A DNA stretch of 64,000 nucleotides from an uncultured Clostridia bacterium (GTDB lineage: Bacteria; Bacillota; Clostridia; Oscillospirales; Acutalibacteraceae). Shown here piece by piece: positions 26,809 to 35,185 of the stretch. The translations under genes and the position numbers were made by a program. The stretch's first letter is position 1. Every line of letters begins with the position of its first letter. The stretch is from the NCBI GenBank assembly GCA_937892115.1, contig CALAUI010000023.1:1-64000 (forward strand), written 5' to 3'. The notes under the pieces are model-generated. The model did not search any database. It was given only the letters and a program-made list of their open reading frames with translations, and was not told the DNA's origin.

Positions 26809-27506
26809 GAATATACACCGCAGACAATCTGATAAATTTCCGTGACCTGGGCGGTTATAAATGTAAAAGCGGCTTTACCCGTGACGGTATTGCTTTCCGA
26901 TGCGGAATACCCAGAGACCCTACGGAAAAAGACTTGAAGCTTCTCAGGGAGCTGGGCATCAAAACCGTAATTGACTTAAGAGGAATTGAGGAAGCAAAGG
27001 ACAGGCCCTCAAACTTTGCCGATGATCCCGACTTTGACTTTTATCACATTTCCCTTCTTGAAGCCAATCCCGCTTTATCAAAGTCAAAAATCCCGCTCTG
27101 CGATATGTACGCAATGAGTATGAAGGATTATTCGGTAGGATACAGAGACTTGTTCCGCCTCATAGGTCAGCTCGACGGCCCGTTTATGTTTCATTGCTTC
27201 CTCGGTAAGGACAGAACGGGAATACTTGCCGCCCTGCTCTTAAGCGAAGCGGGAGTAAGCCGTGAAGATATAGTCGAAAACTACGTTATCTCCTACGATT
27301 TATTTATCGGATACATTGAAAACGAAATCAAAAATAACACCGGGCTTATCTGGGAACAGGATATATCAAGATTCAAATCCGAAAGAAAAACAATAGAATG
27401 TATCCTCGATTACATTGATAATGAATTCGGCAGCACCCGTAATTTCCTTAAATATACGGGACTGACCGATGAAGAAATTGATAAGGCGGTAAATAAAATT
27501 CTGTAA
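26805..27506 (+). CDS. Tyrosine-protein phosphatase (Y_phosphatase3 type)
   Basis: This 233-aa cytosolic protein begins with the typical NFRDLGGYKCKSG and has the Cx5R catalytic loop in MFHCFLGKDRTGILAALLL. The family dephosphorylates phosphotyrosine or phosphoinositide-like substrates. It ends the 14-27.5 kb convoy, followed by a strong terminator. The natural substrate cannot be inferred. Confidence 0.9.
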   Translation: MRIYTADNLINFRDLGGYKCKSGFTRDGIAFRCGIPRDPTEKDLKLLRELGIKTVIDLRGIEEAKDRPSNFADDPDFDFYHISLLEANPALSKSKIPLCDMYAMSMKDYSVGYRDLFRLIGQLDGPFMFHCFLGKDRTGILAALLLSEAGVSREDIVENYVISYDLFIGYIENEIKNNTGLIWEQDISRFKSERKTIECILDYIDNEFGSTRNFLKYTGLTDEEIDKAVNKIL

Positions 27507-27513
27507 ATACAAA

Positions 27514-27547
27514 CGGACTTACCCCAAGGGTAAGCCCGCTTTTTTTG
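27514..27547 (+). terminator. Terminator of the glgB-to-phosphatase convoy
   Basis: A stem of 11 pairs with one mismatch, CGGACTTACCC/GGGTAAGCCCG, with loop CAA, is followed by CTTTTTTT. It lies 8 bases after the last stop codon. Confidence 0.92.
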
Positions 27548-27611
27548 TTAGTAAATAATGAATGGTGAATAGTGAAAAGCGAAAAGTTTCGGGTCGCAAG
27601 CGACATTAACG

Positions 27612-27710
27612 GCTTAATACCAAACATTTTAATTTCTGAAAAAGGCAGACATCTACCGTCAGATAAATGCCTGCCTCAAAACTTACACTATTTAGTTTGG
27701 TATGTTCTTC
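27612..27710. repeat. Direct repeat unit, copy 1
   Basis: The last 66 bases (27645-27710) match copy 2 with two differences. The unit has nested inverted repeats: outer arms TACCAAAC (27618-27625) and GTTTGGTA (27695-27702), inner arms AGGCAGACAT (27643-27652) and ATGCCTGCCT (27667-27676), so it can fold into a hairpin or cruciform. Confidence 0.85.
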
Positions 27711-27750
27711 GCTTATATATTCAAGCAGTAGCAAAGCGCAGATTAGTGTG

Positions 27751-27797
27751 CTCGGCACGGCTCCGCCGCCTGTGGCGGATGCAGGAGCCCTGCCGAG
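27751..27797. repeat. GC-rich inverted repeat between the direct repeats
   Basis: Outer arms CTCGGCA/TGCCGAG (7 bp), a mismatch, then GGCTCC/GGAGCC and CCGCC/GGCGG give a long imperfect hairpin. There is no T tract, so it is not a normal terminator. Confidence 0.75.
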
Positions 27798-27911
27798 AGG
27801 AAGAAACACAGAGCAATGCGATGCGCTTCAAGCGAGCAGTGCGACAATGTTTCTGACCGATTATACTTTTTCCTTCAAAGCACGCTTTCATAACACGGAG
27901 GCAAAAAAATC

Positions 27912-28010
27912 GCTTAAGCCAAAACATCTTTATTCAATAAAGAAGCAGACATCTACCGTCAGATAAATGCCTGCCTCAAAACTTACATTATTTGGTTTGG
28001 TATGTTCTTC
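27912..28010. repeat. Direct repeat unit, copy 2
   Basis: This copy is exactly 300 bp downstream of copy 1. Bases 27945-28010 are nearly identical to 27645-27710; the upstream third is more diverged and the outer inverted repeat is weaker. Confidence 0.85.
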
Positions 28011-28039
28011 CTCAAAATAATCAAGCGATATAGGAGATA

Positions 28040-28969
28040 TTATTTTTCGGCAAGAGTAGTAGTCTCATCCGGATTGGTTTCGTCAATAGTATAAGTAATC
28101 TTATCAGTATAATTAAACTGTACGGGAACCTTACCGATTTCCGAAAGTGAGCCGACACCGGTAATCTCAACGCTTACGTCAACGCTCTTGAGATACTCGA
28201 TGGATACGATGGTATCTGTCTGATTGTCGATTTTAAGAACAATGCTGCAGTTTTTGTAGATAAGCTCGGGTGTGCCGACTGTCATATAATCGGAAGCGGA
28301 ATCAAATTCCTTGAGAATAGCGTCAACGTCTTCCTTATCGTAAACCTTGGAAATTCTCTCTTCCATAACGGAGGGAACGTCATCATTCTTGATCATCATG
28401 GTGATGACTCTCTCTGTACCGTTGTCAACGCAGGTGGCAAACTCAAAATCATCGGGAGTAAGACCGATAACGGAAGCTTCACCGCTGACGGGAAGGAAAT
28501 CTTTGATTGCATTGTCGGCAAGAGAATCCTTATAGGTAATCTCCTTACCGTCTTCTTTAAGCATATAATCCTTGAGAGAGGTGATGGCGGCGTTTACAAC
28601 CGCATTTTCGCTCATGGGAGCGGACTCTTCTTCACCGTTCTCGTTGATTACGGTAACCTTGCCGATATTCTTATCCTGGCTCATCTTGACGGATGCCTTG
28701 ACGGGCTCGGATTTAAGTTCGTTCATAAGGGGAAGAGCATATTCAAGAATGGCAACCGTATTCTTTGCGGCATTCTCAGGTGAATATGTCGTATCTGTAA
28801 TAACGTTTCTGTCCTCGTCGATTGAGGATGTAATCTCTGTGGGGAGAGGTGAAAGAGCAGTATAGGTAGTGGTTTCTTCCTCTTCCTCAACAAATACGCA
28901 TCCGGCGAAGCTGAAAAGAATTGCAAAAATAAATACTACACTCAGAATTGCGGGGATTTTCTTTTTCAT
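28040..28969 (-). CDS. Lipoprotein of unknown function
   Basis: This 309-aa protein has a lipoprotein signal peptide with lipobox FAGC (Cys about 24), followed by an acidic EEEEETTT spacer. The mature part (about 60-300) reads as mixed alpha/beta with no motif I recognise. It has a strong promoter and GAAAGGAGAA ahead of the ATG. It is anchored outside the membrane. Function unknown. Confidence 0.85.
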   Translation of the reverse strand: MKKKIPAILSVVFIFAILFSFAGCVFVEEEEETTTYTALSPLPTEITSSIDEDRNVITDTTYSPENAAKNTVAILEYALPLMNELKSEPVKASVKMSQDKNIGKVTVINENGEEESAPMSENAVVNAAITSLKDYMLKEDGKEITYKDSLADNAIKDFLPVSGEASVIGLTPDDFEFATCVDNGTERVITMMIKNDDVPSVMEERISKVYDKEDVDAILKEFDSASDYMTVGTPELIYKNCSIVLKIDNQTDTIVSIEYLKSVDVSVEITGVGSLSEIGKVPVQFNYTDKITYTIDETNPDETTTLAEK

Positions 28970-29007
28970 GGAAATTCTCCTTTCGTTTTTGCCGAAATTA
29001 CAAATGA

Positions 29008-29036
29008 ATTATATCATAGGGAAAATCAGATATCAA
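29008..29036 (-). promoter_or_regulatory. Promoter of the lipoprotein gene
   Basis: The minus strand reads TTGATA (29031-29036), 17 bases, TATAAT (29008-29013). The -35 lies inside the last codons of the M28 peptidase gene. Confidence 0.75.
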
Positions 29037-30294
29037 GACCCTTTTCATTATAAAGAAAAGCGGTTTCAAGGCAGATATCAACACCTGCTTCTATGGTCTT
29101 AAGGTCAAGGTTATCCGCGGTATCAAGGCGTGTATGGTAATATCTTGCGGGGGCGGGGTCCATTGCGGCAAAGCAGGAGGCCTTGAAGCCACCCTTTGTC
29201 ATGGCAGCCGCATCGGATGAGCCGAACGTAACGGTCTTATAAGGAAGGTCATAGCCCGCAACGGCAGCGCCTGCCTTGATGAGGGCGGAAACCTGAGCAT
29301 CGTTGGTGACCGTACCCGTCATATCCTTATTGTAAACAGCCATATAATCGTAATCTCTGACGGTGTCAAGTCCGAAGAAAACGGTTTCAATACCGTCGGT
29401 AAGAAGGTCTCCGTGTGCCTTGCAGAATGCCTTTGCACCTCTGAGGCCGGACTCCTCGGCACCGGTACATACTACTATTACTTCGGTGTTTTCAAATCTG
29501 ATATCGTGATCCTTCAGGAATCTGGGCACTGCCATGGCACAGAAGCAACCCGTCAGATTATCGTTTGCACCTTCAACGATATCCTTCTTGTTATAGAAAA
29601 GCAGAGCAAAAAGGTAATCGGGAATAAAGCATACCGCAACTATTCTGATTACAAGAAAAGCGGTGGTCGGTTCTGTACCCTTAACGGCAAAAACGATACC
29701 GATTACACTTACGACGAGCGTATATGCGATTCCGATAAAGCTGATAACGATAAAGGGAATAAGCAGCTTGGGTCCGCCCCAGTAGGTGAATTTCCATTCG
29801 GGTGCGGAATCGGCATGACCTGAAAAGATAATTCTTCTCTTTACCTCGCCCGAGGGCTTTCTGACAGCCACAAGATTATGGGAGGTCGCTTTTTTGAAGA
29901 AGGGATCAAGTGTTTCGTTATAGAAAAGAAACTCGGTAATTGCGGAAAATATGGATGCCGCAGTAAGCACAACGGCGGCTATATTGAAATAAAGAGCCAG
30001 CGCGGGAACAAAATGGGCTGCAAAGAAAAGTCCCGCGGCTATCGTGGTAAAGTAAGCGCAAATCTGTACCCAGCTCATAAACGCCCAGGGAGAGAGGGTA
30101 AATTCCTCAATCTTAACGTCATCACAAGTATCCTTCAGGTCGTTTGACATCCACTCAAGAGCAGCTTTTTCCTTATCGGTACCTGCGGGACGGGGACCTA
30201 CTTCCTTGATAAGCTTCTTTATGTTTCTTGCAACGTAGTTTGCGTACATTCTTCTTTCGGAAGGATAATTTTTAACGCTTTCACTTGCTTTCAT
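29026..30294 (-). CDS. Membrane-bound M28 family metallopeptidase
   Basis: This 422-aa protein has an M28 di-zinc peptidase fold interrupted by membrane helices. Ligand motifs are SGHADSA, GANDNLTG, the catalytic Glu pair in CTGAEESGL, FFGLDTV and the late YYHTRLDTADNL. Two or three hydrophobic segments lie near residues 70-120 and another two near 185-245. M28 enzymes are mostly aminopeptidases; the substrate here is unknown. It lies 29 bases downstream of the VanY-type gene, and a purine-rich AAAGGAAAA is rather far (about 16 bases) from the ATG. Confidence 0.88.
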   Translation of the reverse strand: MKASESVKNYPSERRMYANYVARNIKKLIKEVGPRPAGTDKEKAALEWMSNDLKDTCDDVKIEEFTLSPWAFMSWVQICAYFTTIAAGLFFAAHFVPALALYFNIAAVVLTAASIFSAITEFLFYNETLDPFFKKATSHNLVAVRKPSGEVKRRIIFSGHADSAPEWKFTYWGGPKLLIPFIVISFIGIAYTLVVSVIGIVFAVKGTEPTTAFLVIRIVAVCFIPDYLFALLFYNKKDIVEGANDNLTGCFCAMAVPRFLKDHDIRFENTEVIVVCTGAEESGLRGAKAFCKAHGDLLTDGIETVFFGLDTVRDYDYMAVYNKDMTGTVTNDAQVSALIKAGAAVAGYDLPYKTVTFGSSDAAAMTKGGFKASCFAAMDPAPARYYHTRLDTADNLDLKTIEAGVDICLETAFLYNEKGLDI

Positions 30295-30323
30295 AACAGT
30301 TCACTTATTTTCCTTTCTGTGTA

Positions 30324-31349
30324 TTATACAAGTCCGAAATATTCTTCCATACACTTGCCGCTTGCTTTGATTGCCTTTGCGGTATCAACACCGACATAAC
30401 GCCAATGCCAGGGCTCGTATATGATTTCGGTAACGCTTTCTTTATTCTTCGGGTAGCGGAGAATAAATCCGTAATCCGCGGCGTTATTCATAAGCCATTT
30501 GAACGCCGCCGTATTCTCAAAGCTTTGCTCAAGGGAAATAATATCCATGGCAAGACCTGCATTATGCTCACTTGTGCCGGGAGGAAGGATGATTTTTGCC
30601 GCCTCCTGGGTGGCCTTTACTCTGGAATAGCCCTGATTTACGTATTTGGTAATCTTATTTTCAAAATTTGAATGCTGAAGGTCATAGCTCCTGTAGCCCG
30701 ACAGCGGAGTAAGGATTATACCGTCTGCCTTTGCCGCAAGATACATTTTGTTGTAATAGGGAGCAACTCTTGCATCAAGAAGCTTACTGTTGGAATCTCC
30801 CGTTACGGAATTGGCAAGAGACGGCTTGTAATTCTTGTCTATTATATAATGTCTGTTGACAATAACCGTTCTCCAGTTGGCATCCGTAATTTTTATGTAT
30901 TGGGGATTAAAGCCGGCGTAGGCATATTCATAAGTGCCTGAGGCGGGCTTCGCCGTGGTGGAAGAAACGGGATTCATCGTAGTTGAAGGAACGGATTTCT
31001 TGGTTGTGGAAGCGGTCGTATCCGTTTTTTTGGCAGTTGTCCCTTTCGTAGTCTTTTCCGTGGTTTTCTGTGTAACGGAAGGACTGACAACCGATGTCGT
31101 TCTCTCGTAAGAAGTAAGCTCCGAAACAGCCGACGCGGCAGTTTCGCTTATTTCCTCCGTAAGTTCGGTTACGAAATCGGTAAGCGACTGAGTCGATTCA
31201 TTCGTTTCGCCGGACGTCTCCGACACAGATGAAGACGTTTCGTCCTTATCGCGCACTCTGGTGCCGTTATTCTTTATTATACCGACAGTCAATACAATGA
31301 GAAGTGCCGCAAAAATTACTCCTGCTGTTATGCCGAGAATTCTATTCAT
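30324..31349 (-). CDS. VanY-type D-Ala-D-Ala carboxypeptidase (M15B)
   Basis: This is a 341-aa cell-wall enzyme trimming the terminal D-Ala of peptidoglycan stem peptides. The N-terminal membrane anchor (about 5-25) is followed by a Ser/Thr-rich spacer (about 30-150, many TTT runs) and the catalytic domain with GTSEHNAGLAMDII and EPWHWRYVG holding the zinc ligands and Glu. The start at 31349 is chosen for AGAGGTG ahead of MNRILG. It sits 4 bases after the sugar transferase stop. Confidence 0.92.
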   Translation of the reverse strand: MNRILGITAGVIFAALLIVLTVGIIKNNGTRVRDKDETSSSVSETSGETNESTQSLTDFVTELTEEISETAASAVSELTSYERTTSVVSPSVTQKTTEKTTKGTTAKKTDTTASTTKKSVPSTTMNPVSSTTAKPASGTYEYAYAGFNPQYIKITDANWRTVIVNRHYIIDKNYKPSLANSVTGDSNSKLLDARVAPYYNKMYLAAKADGIILTPLSGYRSYDLQHSNFENKITKYVNQGYSRVKATQEAAKIILPPGTSEHNAGLAMDIISLEQSFENTAAFKWLMNNAADYGFILRYPKNKESVTEIIYEPWHWRYVGVDTAKAIKASGKCMEEYFGLV

Positions 31350-31353
31350 ATTT

Positions 31354-31938
31354 TCACCTCTTATTGACCTTTTCGCTTCCCTCAACAACGTCTTTTGCGG
31401 AAAGCACTACAGACACGGTCTTGAATAAGATTACAAGGTCGCCGAACAGACTGCGGTTTTCCACATATTCTCTGTCAAGCTCCGCCTTCTGCTGATAAGT
31501 CAGCACGTCTCTGCCGTTTATCTGAGCAAGTCCCGTCATTCCGGGTCTTACGGAGTAAACATTGTACTTCGCTCTGAGGATACGGATTTCCTTTTCCTCG
31601 GGAATAAGCGGTCTGGGACCGACAAAGCTCATCTTGCCCGAAAGAATGTTGAAAAGCTGAGGCAGCTCGTCAAGACTTGTCTTTCTCAGCAGCTTGCCGC
31701 TTCTTGTAATCATGGTGTCGGATTCCTCAAGCTCGTTTGTTGCTACGTTTCTCGTATTCTTAAGCATGGTACGGAACTTGTAGATATAAAACAGCTTGTT
31801 ATCTTTTCCGACTCTGTACTGTTTGAAAATTACCGGCGTGCCGTCATCAATGAGAATTATGAGCCCGATTATCAGCATAAGCGGAGAGAGCAGAATAATC
31901 ATCAGAAGACTCACCGTAAAATCAAATACTCTTTTCAT
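31354..31938 (-). CDS. Initiating sugar-phosphate transferase (PglC/WcaJ catalytic type)
   Basis: This 194-aa monotopic membrane enzyme moves a sugar phosphate onto undecaprenyl phosphate to start a surface glycan. One N-terminal hydrophobic helix is followed by the family motifs KQYRVGKDNKLFYIYKFRTM, SLDELPQLFNILSGKMSFVGPRPL and the late RPGMTGLAQINGR. The length is that of the minimal PglC form. No other glycan cluster genes are beside it. GAGGTAAC precedes the ATG. Confidence 0.93.
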   Translation of the reverse strand: MKRVFDFTVSLLMIILLSPLMLIIGLIILIDDGTPVIFKQYRVGKDNKLFYIYKFRTMLKNTRNVATNELEESDTMITRSGKLLRKTSLDELPQLFNILSGKMSFVGPRPLIPEEKEIRILRAKYNVYSVRPGMTGLAQINGRDVLTYQQKAELDREYVENRSLFGDLVILFKTVSVVLSAKDVVEGSEKVNKR

Positions 31939-31972
31939 CTGTTACCTCGTTACCGACGTAATATTAAGCAGC

Positions 31973-33094
31973 TTAATTGCTGCTGTTTCCTTTGAGGGAT
32001 TCCATCTTGAGATAAGCGTTGATAAAGCCGTCAATGTCACCGTCCATGACTGCGTTGATATTGCCCATTTCAAAGTTGGTACGGTGGTCCTTTGCAAGGG
32101 TATAGGGCATAAATACGTATGAACGTATCTGACTGCCCCAGGCAATTTCTCTCTGCTCGCCCTTGATGTCGCCGATTTTGTCAAGATGCTCTCTCTCTTT
32201 GATTTCAATGAGCTTTGATCTGAGCATCTTCATGGCAACTTCTCTGTTCTGGTGCTGGCTTCTCTCAACCTGGCAGGCACAGACGATGCCCGTGGGAATA
32301 TGAGTGATACGGACTGCGGAGGAGGTCTTGTTAACCTTCTGTCCGCCTGCACCGGATGAGCGGTAGTAATCTATTTTGAGGTCGTCGGGGCTGATTTCAA
32401 CCTCAACGGTATCGTCGATTTCGGGCATTACTTCAAGGGAAGCGAATGACGTATGTCTTCTGCCGGATGCATCAAAGGGGGAGATACGGACAAGTCTGTG
32501 GACTCCCATTTCGCCCTTGAGGTAACCGTAGGCGTTTTCACCTTCAATACGGAGTACGGCGGATTTAAGTCCGGCTTCATCACCGTCAAGGAAGTCAACA
32601 AGACTCACGCTGAAGCCCCTCTTCTCTGCCCAATGCTCATACATACGCACAAGCATTGAGTTCCAGTCCTGCGCCTCCGTTCCGCCTGCACCTGCATGGA
32701 AGGTAAGGATGGCGGGGCTGTTGTCATATTCACCCGAAAGCAGGGTGCTGAGCGTCATATCCTCAAGCTTATTGACAAAGCTGTCTATTGCGCCTCTGCA
32801 CTCGTCAAACATATCAAGGTCCTCTGCTTCATTGGCGAGCTCAACCAGTACGAGAGCATCGTCATATTCGCCTTTCAGACCGTCGTATGCCTTTACCTTG
32901 TTTTTGAGCTGAGTAATTCTCATCTGGACCTTCTGTGAATTTTCAACGTCATTCCAGAAGCCCTCTTCGGCAGTCTTTTCTTCAAGAGAAGCAACCTCTT
33001 CATTCATCCTGTCAATGCCGAGGGCCTCACCGAGCTGCTTAAGCTTCTCTGTGTAATCAATAAGTTCAAGTCTTAATTCTTCAAACTGTAACAT
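31973..33094 (-). CDS. prfB: Peptide chain release factor 2
   Basis: This 373-aa factor ends translation at UGA and UAA. The stop-codon reader SPF is in RISPFDASGRR and the catalytic GGQ in SSGAGGQKVNK. The usual programmed frameshift near codon 25 is absent; the frame runs on through LIDYTEKL. The start at 33094 gives the family N terminus MLQFEELR. A small hairpin CGGAG-TATT-CTCCG lies between the purine-rich AAAGGA and this ATG. A longer in-frame start exists at 33151 but has no good ribosome binding site. Confidence 0.93.
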   Translation of the reverse strand: MLQFEELRLELIDYTEKLKQLGEALGIDRMNEEVASLEEKTAEEGFWNDVENSQKVQMRITQLKNKVKAYDGLKGEYDDALVLVELANEAEDLDMFDECRGAIDSFVNKLEDMTLSTLLSGEYDNSPAILTFHAGAGGTEAQDWNSMLVRMYEHWAEKRGFSVSLVDFLDGDEAGLKSAVLRIEGENAYGYLKGEMGVHRLVRISPFDASGRRHTSFASLEVMPEIDDTVEVEISPDDLKIDYYRSSGAGGQKVNKTSSAVRITHIPTGIVCACQVERSQHQNREVAMKMLRSKLIEIKEREHLDKIGDIKGEQREIAWGSQIRSYVFMPYTLAKDHRTNFEMGNINAVMDGDIDGFINAYLKMESLKGNSSN

Positions 33095-33194
33095 AATGCG
33101 TATGCGGAGAATACTCCGTTCCTTTCCGATTTGCTGTGATTTTACGTGCATATTTTTTCAATTTTATATTATATATGATTATATTATAAAAGTA

Positions 33195-33229
33195 AAGAAA
33201 AAAATACAGCCGCCTCATTCCGAAGCGGC
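33195..33229 (-). terminator. Terminator of the 33301-40868 gene group
   Basis: The minus strand forms an 8-pair stem (GCCGCTTC against GAGGCGGC, one G-T pair) with loop GGAAT, followed by TGTATTTTTTT. It lies about 70 bases after the stop of the hydrolase at 33301. Confidence 0.75.
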
Positions 33230-33300
33230 AGGTCAAATGATTCTCTTATTTTAAATCCGTGTTATATGTCAATCCATTCGGTTTTTGCTCTTTGATAAAT

Positions 33301-34029
33301 TCAAATACCCGTATGCTTCATTATAAACTCAACTATGGGCGTCGGGTCTTCAAGGGAATGCGGATGATGGTCACATCCCTCTTTTATATGCACCTGAATA
33401 TCAATCGCATTTTCACGGTATGCCCTTTCAAGAAAAATGCCGTTTTCATCGTAAGGGACGGTTTTGTCGCTATCTCCCGCAACGAGTACCACGGGTATTC
33501 TGCTTTCAACCAGCTCCGGAAGCTTGTCTATGGGCATTTCACGGTAAGCCATCAGTTCTCCTATGGTGTTTATACCGAGAGCGTCAAAGATTTCTCTGTT
33601 ATCGTTACCGAGGGGATTTCCCGCCCCGAATCCGCAGGGACAGCTCATATAATTGAGCACCGGGGCATCAAGATAAAGGCAGCTTACAAGCCCGGGATAT
33701 TTTGCCGCAAGCTTGATTGCAATCAATCCTCCGCAGCTCATACCTACGGGAACGCATGCGGGATTCAGACCGTATTCCTTCGTAACGAATCTGATAAAAT
33801 CCGCTTTTCTGTCAAGGTCCGCATCGGTACCCCAGCGGTTATCGTTTTCAATATATCCCAGGTAAAAGCCATTCTCAAGAAGTCTTATTTCCGTTTCGGG
33901 GAAGGCGTTGAAATATTCGGTTTTTACGGCAAGAACGGGGTTTTCCGTCTTTACCTTCGGAATAATCACCCTTGCTTTGTGTCCGTCAAATTCAAACTCC
34001 TTTTGTTCAAATCCGTTCCACATTCCCAC
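33301..34029 (-). CDS. Alpha/beta hydrolase
   Basis: This 242-aa cytosolic hydrolase has the nucleophile elbow GMSCGG, an acid in AGDSDKTVPYDENG and the His in GCDHHPHS. An esterase or peptidase role is likely; the substrate is unknown. The start is GTG at 34029, 5 bases after GAGGTG; an ATG two codons later is also possible. It follows a GDSL hydrolase gene by 9 bases. Confidence 0.85.
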   Translation of the reverse strand: MGMWNGFEQKEFEFDGHKARVIIPKVKTENPVLAVKTEYFNAFPETEIRLLENGFYLGYIENDNRWGTDADLDRKADFIRFVTKEYGLNPACVPVGMSCGGLIAIKLAAKYPGLVSCLYLDAPVLNYMSCPCGFGAGNPLGNDNREIFDALGINTIGELMAYREMPIDKLPELVESRIPVVLVAGDSDKTVPYDENGIFLERAYRENAIDIQVHIKEGCDHHPHSLEDPTPIVEFIMKHTGI

Positions 34030-34038
34030 ATTAACACC

Positions 34039-35115
34039 TCATAATATTTCTTTCAGCACGGGAGCAAGTGCATTCCCCCAGAGTATATGCCCCTCATCGT
34101 TTGGATGAGGGCCGTATTTTGCCTTGGGGGAGTCCGCAGCGTCGGCACTCAGAACAGAGCGGCAGTCAAAAAACGCATCCGCAAGAGGCACTGCTTCCTT
34201 TATGATAAAATCGTTTATTTCACGCCATATAGGTTCGTGCTTTTCGTCATAATCAAAAGGGGGGACCGTCTGAATCAGCACAGCTGCTCCCGATTCCTTC
34301 AGCTTTTTGATAATCGTCATTATGCTGTCTTTTATCTGACGGGCAGTGTAGCCCTGAAAAATATCGTTTACGCCGAAGCATACACAGACGGCGTCATTCT
34401 GCTTTGCCCTGCGAAGCCATACACCGTCCGTTGCGGCATCAAAGCCACGTGCATATCCGATACCGAGGTCGCTGAAGGCATATTCGCTTCCGAGGATTTC
34501 AGCCGTTACCGCGGCATAATGACGGTAGGAATTGAAGGTACTGCCGATGCCCTGGGTAATCGAATCACCGATAAATGCGACCTTCTTTTTCACGCTCCGT
34601 TCAATGCCCGTGAAAACAGGGACGGGCACGTACGGTGAAAGCTCCCGCTTTCCGTCGGTCAATCTGTAAATCGGAATAATGCTTTCCGCGTGGCAGGGAA
34701 GCTTTTTACCCGAAAAATCAATCTTTAAGCACAGATAAGAATCCTTTTCACCGCAAAGCTCAACGCTGTCGGTAAAGCAGGTTTTTTCACTTTTTACGGT
34801 GACGGATTCTCTGCCGTCAAAGGTAACGTCCGTAAACTCCGTGTTTTCCGCCAGGTCGGGATCGCATTCATTCGTAACCGCGATTTTCAGCCCGTGGATT
34901 TTCCAGTCGGGACAGACGTCGTTGCACCGGCTCAGCGAGCCGTCAGAAAAGGTACTGTCAATCAAAGCGGAAAAGCCAAATTTGTATTTATATCTGCCGC
35001 CCTTGAAAATTTTAAGAAAAATCATTCCGTGCAGGATTTCTCCCCCGGTTTCAAAAAAGGTCTGATTTGCGCAGGCGGCGAGTGTATTTGAAACGTATCC
35101 CTTTATTTCATCCAT
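34039..35115 (-). CDS. SGNH/GDSL-type hydrolase with N-terminal domain
   Basis: This is a 358-aa protein. Residues about 1-165 look like a beta-sandwich carbohydrate-esterase N domain; the SGNH domain follows with block I FIGDSITQGIG, the Gly of block II in GIGYARG, block III GVNDIF and the block V Asp/His in GPHPNDEGH. Such two-domain proteins often deacetylate sugars. There is no signal peptide. The ATG at 35115 is chosen for GGAGAG just ahead. Confidence 0.87.
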   Translation of the reverse strand: MDEIKGYVSNTLAACANQTFFETGGEILHGMIFLKIFKGGRYKYKFGFSALIDSTFSDGSLSRCNDVCPDWKIHGLKIAVTNECDPDLAENTEFTDVTFDGRESVTVKSEKTCFTDSVELCGEKDSYLCLKIDFSGKKLPCHAESIIPIYRLTDGKRELSPYVPVPVFTGIERSVKKKVAFIGDSITQGIGSTFNSYRHYAAVTAEILGSEYAFSDLGIGYARGFDAATDGVWLRRAKQNDAVCVCFGVNDIFQGYTARQIKDSIMTIIKKLKESGAAVLIQTVPPFDYDEKHEPIWREINDFIIKEAVPLADAFFDCRSVLSADAADSPKAKYGPHPNDEGHILWGNALAPVLKEIL

Positions 35116-35143
35116 AGTACTCTCCGGCATCCGATTTTAATTT

Positions 35144-35173
35144 CAGAGCACCCTTCCGAAGAAAGATGCTCTG
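35144..35173 (-). terminator. Weak terminator or processing hairpin
   Basis: Arms CAGAGCA/TGCTCTG with further pairing up to a TTCG loop follow the 921-aa gene on the minus strand, but the tail is only AAATTAAAAT. Termination may be partial. Confidence 0.5.
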
Positions 35174-35185
35174 TGAAATACTTTT

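Larger units (their letters stand above)
27548..28030. repeat. Gene-free repeat island
   Basis: This stretch of nearly 500 bp holds no convincing gene. It contains two direct copies of a ~100-bp unit (27612-27710 and 27912-28010), a GC-rich imperfect hairpin (27751-27797) and simple AATGAATGGTGAATAGTG-like sequence near 27556. Base composition and codon structure differ from the flanking genes. It looks like a dispersed intergenic element or the remains of one. Confidence 0.75.

Noticed and set aside
27572..27966. Overlapping small reading frames in the repeat island (27572-27856, 27667-27966 and minus-strand frames)
   Set aside because: They overlap each other on both strands, have no ribosome binding sites, are Arg/Cys/Ser-rich without domain features, and cover the direct repeats.
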